Source of the DNA: Sparassis latifolia | Lineage: Eukaryota; Basidiomycota; Agaricomycetes; Polyporales; Sparassidaceae | DNA length: 64,000 bases | Direction of reading: 5' to 3' | Assembly (NCBI GenBank): GCA_018466975.1 | Contig: CM031560.1 | Span: forward strand, 2,108,001 to 2,172,000 | Part shown: piece by piece, positions 45,302-64,000 of the stretch | How the letters are laid out: each line of letters starts with the position of its first letter | Position numbering within the stretch: the stretch's first letter is position 1 | Program-made: the position numbers and the translations under genes | The notes under the pieces: generated by a model | Seen by the model: only the letters and a program-made list of their open reading frames with translations | The model's database searches: none | What the model was told of the DNA's origin: nothing

Positions 45302-46252
45302 ATGTCGCACGCCAAGCAGTTCACGCTCTATACCCACAAGGGTGGGCCGAATGGTTGGTGAGTGACTTGGTTTGGTTGCAATCATCCAGCGATGCCGACT
45401 ATGTATACGTACATTAGGAAAGTCGCGATCGTCCTCGCCGAGCTTGGCCTTACTTATGAGAGTGTTTACCTCGATTTTAACTCGGCCGAGCACAAGGGAG
45501 CAGCGTATACGAAGTACAATCCCAACGGCCGCATTCCCACAATTATTGACCACCACAACAATGATTTTGTGGTCTGGTATGAATGCGTTGCCACCCTTAC
45601 GACCGGGCCATGTGCTAACACTCGCTGGTGTAGGGAATCCGATGCCATCCTCATTTATCTAGTGGAGCGGTATGACAAGGGGAACAAGATTTCTGTCAGC
45701 GGCGCGGATGACAAGATCATTCAGCTGCAGTGGCTGTTCTTCCAGGCCAGCGGACAAGGGTACGGCCAGTTGTTTTCTGCCGATGTCCCAGATTCTCACT
45801 TACTGTTTCTAATTTCTAGTCCGTACTACGGTCAGGGCATATGGTTTAAGCGCTTCCACGCGGAGAAGATCCCCAGTGCTATCGAGCGATACCAGAAGGA
45901 AACCATCCGCGTCCTCAATGTGCTTGAGAGCGTGCTCTCCAAACAAGAATGGCTCGTCGGCGGCAAGCCCACCATTGCGGACCTGTCTTTCATTCCGTAG
46001 TTTAACACTGTCTATCATTCAGTGTGGTGTCTGACTATTCATCGTGCCTAGGTGGAACAAGTTAGCTTTCGACGCACTGCTCGGCGATTACGAGGACTTT
46101 GAGCTTAGGGACTTCACTGCGGTTGCTGCGTAAGTGCGACTCATCGTGGACTTGCAGCTTATTCGCTTATCCCTGCATCACACAGTTGGCACGAGAAGCT
46201 CTTGGCTAGACCTGCCGTCGCTAGCGTCTATGCCATCAGGGATTCTCTCTGA
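45302..46252 (+). CDS. Glutathione S-transferase, Ure2p-like
   Basis: A cytosolic glutathione S-transferase that would conjugate or reduce small electrophiles and peroxides. Six exons start MSHAKQFTLYTHKGGPNGW. The thioredoxin-like N-domain has KVAIVLAELGLTYESVYLDF, KYNPNGRIPTIIDHHNNDF (the cis-Pro glutathione loop) and ESDAILIYLVERYD (the Glu-Ser pair that binds the gamma-glutamyl group). The helical C-domain has QLQWLFFQASGQGPYYGQGI, LNVLESVLSKQEWLVGGKPT, IADLSFIPWNKLA and WHEKLLARPAV. This order matches fungal Ure2p-type enzymes, a group expanded in wood-decay basidiomycetes. The end is TGA 46250-46252. No prion-like N-terminal extension as in yeast Ure2 is present. Confidence 0.93.
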
Positions 46253-46606
46253 GTCTGCAGCAGAATAAGAATCGAGTATATAATATTTCAGAGATTGTGA
46301 ATGGTTCGTATCAGCGCCCTGGGATCGTCTTGTTCAGCTCCAGAACCCGCGATTTGTTACGCAGGAAATGCGGTACACTGATACCTTCGGCATCTGTGTG
46401 ACGACGTATGTATAGTACAGGGAGATCGTCAACACGGGCCATATATGTGGTGCCGAGTGGGTAAAAGCGGCGTACCAGGTCTGGTCGGCACTTGCGCGCT
46501 ACTGAAAGGCACTGTATCCCTCGAACGGTCATCCGCCGGACGTCGTAAATGCAGTTCAATGCCACGGCCCCTATACACATCCCATCAAGTTGTAGAGGTA
46601 TCTAAG
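46253..46606. other. Convergent intergenic region
   Basis: 354 bp between convergent genes. Short frames only; nothing else seen. Confidence 0.5.
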
Positions 46607-48219
46607 TCATGCGCGGCCATCGTTGCGAATCCAATCCTGGATGGTGAAAGTCAACGCTGCACGATCCTTCTTGCAACGTTCTTTCCTGGTTAAGAAATTG
46701 GCATGCGACTTGTAACGGACATGATTCGCGCCCTTCGTATTTTGATCACAAATGCGCAGGCGCTGCTGCCACTTCGCAAGTAGGTGATCAAGATCGTCTC
46801 GCTGGCCCTTGTTTGCATCGGAATAACGCTGCATCTGCCATGAGAAGGCTAGCTCGGGAGGTACCTGAGCAGCTCCATTTTTAAGGACTGTGGTACGAGC
46901 ATTGGTGTCACTTGGGCGGTCTACTGATCCCATTGGTAATTCTGGGACGTGACTCGAGGCCGCTGCTGTTGAATTTGTATATTGAGGTGCAACAGGTCCA
47001 TACATGTCATCTATGTCGTGCGTATCGACATGCATATCGACAAAGTCCTGTTCGACAGCAGACAAGCCGCCGCTGCTCGCTCCAGTGGCGGTCTCTTTCT
47101 GTAACGTCTGCGGGAAAGGACCGACCAAGGCAGTTCCGGAGGATCCGCGAGCAACCAAAGGGACGGGCTTTCCAAGAGCTCGAGAGTCTGTACCGTGAGC
47201 ATAGAGATTTGGAGTGCGCGTTGCTTGGGTTCCAGGAGACAGAGGCGGAGAATTTCGGTCTGCGACAGTAACTCTACTAGATTTCGCTGAGATAGCATCA
47301 ACACATGTGGAGAACGAGGACGGCGGACAGAGCGCTACTGGCGAAACACTCTGAGTCAAACACTGAGAAGGGCAGTAGGATTAGTTGCCTATGTAATTCA
47401 TACAACAAGGAGAACTGTACTTCTGTGTTCTTGTTTTTATCGGTATAACTGATAGGGACACTTGTGCCGTCCTTGGGCATTCGATTTTGAGACCCTGCAT
47501 TGCTCGATAATTGTTTGATTGAAATTCTCAACGACCCCGGAGGAGGATCCGCGATTGGCGAATATGTTGAAACAATACGCGATTGGGAGTGTTTCGACTT
47601 AACTTCGACTGATGCTGATGGCTGGGCATCTTGGGGGTTACCAGAACCTAGAGGAGCAGCCTGAGGTTCCGTGAGATCTACCGGGGAATCTACCCGTGAA
47701 TGAACGTCTCCGACGGGTCTCCCTGGTGCTGAACGTTTGTCCGTGGAAGATGGAACTACATTTTCTGTTGAAATCCGTGATGGTAGACCTCAAAGGATTA
47801 GAAACGATTGGCCAAATACCTTGGTGTGTCAATGCATTTGTCACCATCAGCGCGTTAGATGGAAGTGACTGAGTACTCTTAATGTGTACTAGCTTCTCTT
47901 TCGTCGTTCCTTCACTGGTACTCTCGACATTCGCACCTGTGGGCTTCTTCGAACATCGTCTGCATTGCCATGCTCCAAGGCCATCCGTCCATTTTTGATT
48001 TTCATCCGCCTCGATCCGCCTTAGAATATCTTGTTCAGTCACTGGAGGAATATGACAGGCTGCAGGGGAAGGTGCGTATGTCAAGCGTCTTCAAATAGGC
48101 GAGGACTCCAACATACAGTGATGCCAGGATCGTTGACACTTGCAACAATCAAGGAGAAACGCTCGAGGACTATTATGCGATTTGTTACATCGCACACATT
48201 GCTTCTGTAAAGTGCTCAT
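46607..48219 (-). CDS. PHD-finger protein, function unknown
   Basis: Four exons (48117-48219, 47820-48059, 47421-47764, 46607-47362) join in frame to 480 residues. The N-terminal 100 residues hold a PHD-like zinc finger: CVRC near residue 8, CCKC near residue 25, WHHSCH joined across the first intron, and AWQCRRC near residue 75, giving the Cys4-His-Cys3 order. Such fingers read histone tails or scaffold chromatin complexes. The middle is Ser/Pro-rich and disordered. The C-terminal 80 residues are basic and helical (LAKWQQRLRICDQ, NFLTRKERCKKDRA), ending FTIQDWIRNDGRA. Nuclear location is inferred. I do not recognise the C-terminal part. The start ATG (48217-48219) lies 258 bp from the divergently read phospholipase D gene, so the two share a promoter region. 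Confidence 0.78.
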
Positions 48220-48477
48220 ACTACTGACGATGCTGAGTGGCAAATGCTGATGCTGGCCATAGCCGTAATTATGTCAAGTGAGTCAGAATAATTTTGGTTG
48301 CAAGTCTAAATAACGTGCACATACATATTATGTAATAATGACGTCGTTCCAGATCATCTATTGAGTGCAGTAACATCCACTGGCAGAGGCTAATCACGGT
48401 TGTCTTGTGCTGTAATATTCATCATACTCTCTCTTTTACCATCATCTTCGCTGTCTTGTGCTTAGGATAATAGCCTT

Positions 48478-51400
48478 ATGGCCTCAGTTGCTCAACCGCC
48501 CCAGAAATTGGGAGACCTTGTGCAACACCTCGTTGAACAGCATCGCACCGACATTCACGTTGACTCAGACACCCAACATCCTCAAACCCCTCCAATCCCA
48601 AACGCAAGCCACTTCACCCGCAGTTCTGGCGACTCCCATCATGGATGGAGGCTTCCAGCTGAACAAAGGACTCCGCCACCTAACACACCATCTGGGCGAA
48701 CTGGTCCTCCGCGTTCTATCACCGGCAACTATTCATTCGCAGCATCCAATATTGTTGGCAGCGAATCCAGGGATGACTCTGCGCAGAGACGCGGCAAATC
48801 TCTCCTCTCTCTTGCTCAGATCCGGAGCGGTGAAGCTTCGGATTTTACTACTGCTACCACATCATTCCGAGGGGCACTCGAGTACGCGGACCCGGTGCAG
48901 AGAGAACGGGAAAGAGAGCTTGCGGAGAAGAAGGCTAGAAGACGAGACAGCGTGTTTCAAGATTCTCTAAATTTCAGGAGATGGATATCTGACTCGCCAA
49001 AGGAGGATTCCCCTCCTATCAGTTTGGAGAACGCGTCGACTCACGCCAACGATGAAGATATTGCTCAACAGACTCCGCAACAAGACTCTGGCACGTCTCG
49101 TATCCAAGTGAGCCGTACGCTCTCAACGCATATTCAAGACGAAGCGCGACGTAGTGCCGCTCCCAAGTGGGGCCGCTTACGTTCCCTGCTACCACATATC
49201 ACTGGCCACTACAAGGGTGCTGAGAAAGCACCATCTACTGTCGTTCCTTATTCTGTGAATATCACAGACGAGTTGATCACCGGCGGCTTGTCTACGCTGA
49301 TGCTACGTCTGTGGTTCGAGCGAGACGAAAAGGATCATCGAAGAGTCCCCATTATGTTTCACCGTCTTCGAATTCGCGTCAGCGACAGTCTTCACCCCCT
49401 GCATGGTCACAAGGCTGTATTCCGGATCGAATGCGAATACGCTAATGGCGCTGTGCGCTGGGTAGTATATCGCCAATTGCGCGAGTTCCTGTCGTTGCAC
49501 ACCCATTATGCACTGTCCAATGCATATAATCGAAATGTAGAGACTTTGCCCGAGTTTCCTCTCACAAGTAAGCAAATTCACGCTTCCGCCACTCGACGCA
49601 CGACGATGTACGTTCCACAGGTCTTCCCTACTTCAAGTTCTTGAAAGAAGGAGGGAGGGATGTGGGACGAGCTGATTTTGCTCGTTTACAGCGAGAAGCG
49701 CTGGAGAACTATCTTATTGGCCTGATTCGCGCTGTTGTGAGTCTATCACGGCTGTATGTCTTAGTGGTGATATCCAATGATTTTTAACAGATGTTCCATC
49801 CCGCGTCCAATCGTTTAGCAGGATTTTTGGAGATAAGTGCCCTATCGATATCACTTGCCCAGTCTGGTGGTGCTCAGTACAAGGCGGGACTCTTAAGAAT
49901 TGACGCGGTTGGAAGCAAGGGTGGTTTTGGGCGCAAAGGTACTCCCTGGAGGGAGCGGAAGGCCCAAAAGTGGTGTTCGGTTAGGGAAAGTTATCTGGTG
50001 GTTCACGAAGAAATGGGAGAGGCGAGTCATTTTTTCGATATTTTTCGTCTGAGCTCAACGCTGATACTTTTGAACTTTTGAACCTTAGCTTGCTGTTTGG
50101 GACGTCTTTTTGATCGATTCAGAATTCAAGATAGAACGTCCCACGAGATACTATCGACAAGGTCTCAATCTGTTTCACCAGTTCGAGGACGATCACGAAG
50201 AGGAAGTCCAGGATGATGGTCGAAACAAGCAGGTTGTTCAGAATGATGCACGCAGTGGCCATCTCAGCCTCGGCGTCTCTTCTCTGAGAAGTCGTATCTC
50301 CAGGGTGTTCCATGTCGGACATCGTGGACATCGCCGCAGTGACTCCCATCAGACGACAAGTGCTCATGCTGCAAAGGAATCGGCCGGTCATCAAATGGGT
50401 TCTGCTTCTTCTCGTTCATCTAACCTCTCCGCTGCGTATCCCTCTGATCGTCCGCTGACGCCTATGCTCGACCCGTCCACGAACACCAATCCGCTTTTGG
50501 CTCCGGATGACGAAGCGGAGCATGGGTATGATGCAACAGGAGACCAGAAGGACCAGAAGAAGCAAAGCCAGAAGGATGTTTCCAAGCATACTTTCTACAT
50601 TGAGAACTCACAGATGAAGTTAAAGCTCTTCGCTCGCAATGAGGTTTGTGTCCCGCTTCTCTATGGTGGATCGGAGCTAATATCCAGATCTCTGGTTAGC
50701 GTCAGATGCTGCAGTGGATGGCAGGCTTGGAGAAAGTGGCGCGTGAATCCCATTATACGGGGAAGAACAGGTTCGACAGCTTCGCTCCAATACGATTGAA
50801 TGTCGCCGCCCAGTGGCTAGTGGACGGTGTAAGTACGGTAAGCCGCCCTATGCACAAATAATTAATGTTTTTTCCCTCTAGCGAGATTATTTCTGGAATC
50901 TATCTCGTGCAATCCTGTTGGCGAAGGAGTCCATATATATCCATGACTGGTGGTTATCGCCTGGTCAGTGGCGCAGCGGCAGGTTGAATGTTCGTTCTTA
51001 TACTCTTACAATGTTTCTAGAACTCCAGTTGCGACGTCCTAATAAGCCCAGGTATCGTCTAGACCACCTGTTGGAACGGAAGGCGAAGGCGGGTGTGAAG
51101 ATTTATATTATCCTCTAGTATGTCGCGACCTTAGTGAACGATCCAATGCTCTGATGCTCCCTTCAGTCAGGAGGTGTCAAATAGAACAACCCCTACGGAT
51201 AGCAAGCGAGTTTTTTTCCTCTTTAGATTGAAGATCATAGCTGATGGCACAAATCCTACAGCTACGCCAAACAAAGACTTACAGCTCTACATCCGAACAT
51301 CATCGTGCAGCGCTCACCATCCCATTTACAGACAGGAACATTCTACTGGGCACATGTGAGTGGTCGGACTTGTACGCAAACAAGGAGAGACAAACAGAGA

Positions 51401-54400
51401 TTTACCACCGTCAGCACGAGAAGTTGTGCGTTATTGACCAAGCAATTGCATTCATGGGCGGGCTTGATCTTTGCTTTGGAAGGCATGGTTTCTGACTGCA
51501 GTACCTAATTGTCCGACGTGCACTCATGGTTTGTACAGATGGGATACACCACAGCATGTCCTTGTCGATGACCCCGACCCTGTATCGGGAGGTTCAGAAC
51601 ATATTTGGACAGGTATGCGCACCGCAATTTCGTGTTTGAATTCCTTTTGACTCTGGTCCAAGGCAAGGATTACAGTAATCCTCGGATCCAAGACTTCCAT
51701 TCTCTTAACAAACCTGACGAAGACATGTATGATAGGACCAAGGTTCCCAGGATGCCCTGGTAGGTTGGTGTCTTGCAATTTGTGCGCTGCTAATGATGGT
51801 TAGGCACGACGTTTCAATGCAACTCGTCGGACAACCTGCTCGTGATCTGTGTCGTCATTTTGTTCAGAGGTATTCACATTATATCATATGTGTCACACCT
51901 GGACTAACGCTCTGATACTTCAAAGGTGGAACCATCTCTTAAGAATCAAGGTACGTCTTTACGATGTCTGATTCGCGATATCGAAAATGTCTGACTTATC
52001 GTATGTGATCCCTGGTGTAGAACCACTCCCGCATTATGCCGTTTCTTCTGCCCCCTCCGGAGTTTAGACCGGGGGAGCTCCAGCAGTTGGGATTAACTGG
52101 CACATGCGAGCTGCAGATATGTCGATCTGCCGGTCCATGGTCTCTTGGCACACCTGATCGAATCGAACATTCTATTCAAAACGCGTATTTGAAGGGTGCG
52201 TACCGGATGCAGTCGTGCAGACATGCATTAATGGCGAAGACAGCTATTCAAATGTCCGAACATTTTGTTTATATTGAAAATCAGTTCTTCATCACGTCGT
52301 AAGTCATTAAGTCATCACCACTCGTCTATGGCATCTCAATTTATACGTTGACAGGACCGTTGTGAACGAGGTCAAGATTGAGAACAGAATAGGAGATGCC
52401 CTTGTTCATCGTATCATCCGTGCACACCGCGAGCGTACTCCATGGAAATGCTGCATCTTGATACCGCTTCTTCCCGGGTTCAGTTTTCCTGTCGACCACA
52501 GTGATGCGAGTGCGGTGAGCCCAACTTATCGACTACGTATATTTCCAGTTACTGACGCCAATTCAGATACGCATCATCATGGAGTGCCAAAATCGTACTA
52601 TCTGTCGCGGACCCAACTCTATATTTGGCCGACTTAGAAAGGAGGGTATCGACGTACGTTCATTGCCATTCACTGAGGTTCGTAAGTTCTCATCGTCATA
52701 TATAGCCCGACGAGTATATCGCTGTCTTTTCTTTACGTAACTGGGCAAAGATGAGAGGAGACGTTCTGACCACAGAAGAGGTACGTGGGTGCGTCATACC
52801 AGGGTTTGTCGGTCATCTTGACTCCGTTTTCTCCAGGTGTACATACATGGCAAGGTCATATAATGATTTGATCACATTGATCTCTATACTGACACCATCG
52901 CCAGGTCTGTATTGTCGATGATCGCCTTGCAATAATTGGTAGCGCAAATATCAACGAACGCTCTCAAAGAGGAGATAGAGATTCCGAGATAGCAGCTGTG
53001 GTTCGGGATACGGACATGATCGACTGGTAGGTGCTATAATATAATGATGGAATGTTCGCTCATTCGTAGTCTAGTACTATGGCCGGTAAGCCATTCAAAG
53101 TCGGTCGCTTCGCGCATACCCTCCGAGTGCGCCTGATGAGGGAGCACATTGGCGTGGACGTGGATGCCATGTATGAAGATGATCTTATGGCGTGTGAACC
53201 GGTGAAGCCGCCGTATGAACAACAGGAATGGGATCCTGATGTTGAACAAGAGTATGGCAAGGAGAGTGGTGTGACTCATTTGGGGAAAGGTGAACGGCGG
53301 ACTGCGGTTAGAAACCTCTTGCATGATACAATTGACGAACTAGAACAGAGTGAGTCTACCCAAGCTCGATATACCTCCTCGGTCTGAGATACATTTGTCA
53401 GCTATTCACGGAACTGGAGATACTGAACCGAAAGACATCGCGGCTACATTGCAGAAGACTAGCGTTAACTCTAAAGGACTTGACAATACTGCTGGTGAAA
53501 GGAGCCTCCGCGAAGAGCCGCAGATGTTCAGCCGAGATGGAGGCAGGGTGCTTGGATTTCCCAGCGCAATTGTCCCGACGGTGGAAGAGAAGATAGAGGT
53601 TGGTTCTTCACAGTCACAGTTCCAAAATGGGGACGGTCACCAGTTGACCGACCGGGGACACCAGGATTATCCCCCCGAAGCGCGATTACAAAATGGTGAA
53701 CTGTATGGAGCTCCCGCCGCTCCGGATACTCAGCGCGACACTGAGCAGCAACAAGCAAAGGAGGTTAAGGGCGATGCTGACGAGGAGGAACAGAAAGCCC
53801 TAGGAGCTCGTGCAACGTTGCGGAGACATCAAGCTGCCAGATTGGGTTCTAAGCCTTGGTCGTTACCTACATCTGCTCCACGTGTAGACCCGCACGGATT
53901 TGAGGACCCTATCTGTGACACGTTCTGGAAGAACGTGTGGTTGGCGTGTGCAGTGCATAACGTGAATTGTTCTCGCATAGGCAATATTCGTTACTAACCC
54001 ACACATACAGACTGAAATTTACCGCAAAGTGTTCCATGCCGTCCCTGACGATCTCGTCACGACATGGAAGCTGTACAAGGAGTTTGTTATACATCATGAG
54101 CGGTTGAACAAACCAGTATGACCCTCGTATATTTATGTGCCTTGAGGAGACTAATTTTGGTCAGGTCAAGGAGCACCACACTGCTGAACCGCTTGCTCGG
54201 TTGCCTTCTGAAACTGCAGACGAAGAGATGCTCGGTCAGCCACATACTGTAGAAAATACAGTGCATGCGGAAGATGCTGTTTCAAACAGAGTTAGGAAAG
54301 AGGGCTGTGATCAGACAGACCATCATCTCTCGTCGAGCCCGCATCCTCCCACTCCTCCGCCTCCCGTGGGGGCTGCTGAGAAGGAGGCGCGCGAACGCAA

Positions 54401-54685
54401 GACTACCAAAGGTACTGAACCGTTTGACCAGACTGATCAAGAGGAAATGGAACAGTTGTTGGGAGAGCTTCGTGGACATCTGGGTACGTACGATTTTCGG
54501 CTATACGTTCCCGCTTTGCACTAACCTGATTAACAGTGCTATATCCGACTCGTTTCTTGGAAGGCGAGGACGCCGCCAACAACTTCATCTTCAATGCTGA
54601 TAGGTCAGTTCGAGGGGCCAATTTTTCTGTGTCTGTTACTAACGACATGTTGTCCAGATTATTGCCTTTACCTATCTACGATTGA
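48478..54685 (+). CDS. PLD1: Phospholipase D1 (PX-PH-HKD type)
   Basis: This enzyme hydrolyses phosphatidylcholine to phosphatidic acid on internal membranes, with roles in vesicle traffic and signalling. About 25 exons. A disordered N-terminus of 250 residues leads to a PX domain (from [20 protein letters not shown] to [17 protein letters not shown]) and a PH domain split by a 130-residue Ser/His-rich insert ([18 protein letters not shown], then [19 protein letters not shown]). The catalytic half has [19 protein letters not shown] motif 1 (HEKLCVID, 51415-51438), [17 protein letters not shown] and HKD motif 2 (HGKVCIVD, 52846-52854 joined to 52905-52919), plus [19 protein letters not shown] long acidic linker precedes a conserved C-terminus ending PLPIYD at TGA 54683-54685. 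Introns fall directly before HKD1 and inside HKD2. The last exon end was chosen by family similarity. Confidence 0.93.
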
Positions 54686-55068
54686 AGCTGATGTTTTCAT
54701 AGTTTTTGGATCCGGACCTTCATTCGGAGTTTTAGGACTTAGCTATCGGTTTGCGTAGGTACTCCTCTGGATTTTTGTACGCGTTGGAATGGTTACTGTA
54801 CAGTTTGTTTGCATAGTTCGTTTGGTGCACTAGTTGTACTTGGACCTAAGACTTGAACTTGGGAACCGCGCCGAAAGTTGCCAATTCGGCGGAGCCTGAA
54901 GCTCAAGGGTTTCTTAATGGCAAGAAATGTGATCGGAGTTTGATTGATCGTACTTCAAAGCCTCATGCTAAGTCATCCTTTCTTTAATTGTAGCGGAGTT
55001 GTAATGTTGTAACCCGAGTGTTCGATAGGTTTGTCAGCGAGTCGTAGCGCTTGTTCTCACTGTCGACC
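54686..55068. other. Intergenic between PLD1 and PRP8
   Basis: 383 bp, AT-rich, containing the PLD1 3' UTR and the PRP8 promoter. No gene seen. Confidence 0.5.

Positions 55069-64000
<8,932 letters not shown>

Overview
The window is nuclear DNA from a filamentous basidiomycete, most probably an Agaricomycete close to the polypores. This is inferred from dense genes with many 48-65 nt GT-AG introns, from the gene content, and from no sign of bacterial operons. No species is claimed.

Layout, left to right. A dihydrofolate synthase gene runs off the left edge (1-840, minus). A 2.4 kb empty stretch leads to a KRE6/SKN1 beta-glucan synthesis gene (3286-5502, plus). Then come an ULP2-type SUMO protease (7147-11399, plus), a one-pass membrane protein (12123-13390, minus), SMC6 (15106-19795, plus), a multi-zinc-finger protein (20170-22421, plus), ALG7 GlcNAc-1-P transferase (22953-24822, plus) and isocitrate lyase (25624-27545, plus).

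27.5-34.1 kb is the accessory part. It holds an immunity-related-GTPase-like gene (29349-30303, with an N-terminal extension from 29141 cut by a TGA), a decayed tandem copy (30949-31560) and a small secreted protein (32563-33203).

The next block holds F-actin capping protein alpha (34179-35481, plus), a SAP-domain protein (35665-38363, minus), a single-exon cupin (39258-39851, minus), a SIKE/FGFR1OP2-like STRIPAK component (40223-41575, plus), a TIGR04076 protein (43365-43929, plus), F-box/LRR-like debris near 44.4 kb, a Ure2p-like glutathione S-transferase (45302-46252, plus) and a PHD-finger protein (46607-48219, minus).

The right end holds phospholipase D1 (48478-54685, plus) and the spliceosome core gene PRP8 (55069 to the edge, plus), which lacks only about its last 25 codons.

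The genes are mostly unrelated housekeeping genes and do not form a pathway. A loose theme of genome maintenance and SUMO exists: ULP2 and SMC6 are neighbours, and Smc5/6 carries a SUMO ligase subunit in other eukaryotes. The most unusual items are the IRG-like GTPase pair, a 12-nt microexon inside the SMC6 P-loop, a start codon split by an intron in the zinc-finger gene, and an MluI-box palindrome in the cupin/STRIPAK divergent promoter. Exon joins were worked out by hand from reading frame, splice sites and family similarity; none has been checked against transcripts.
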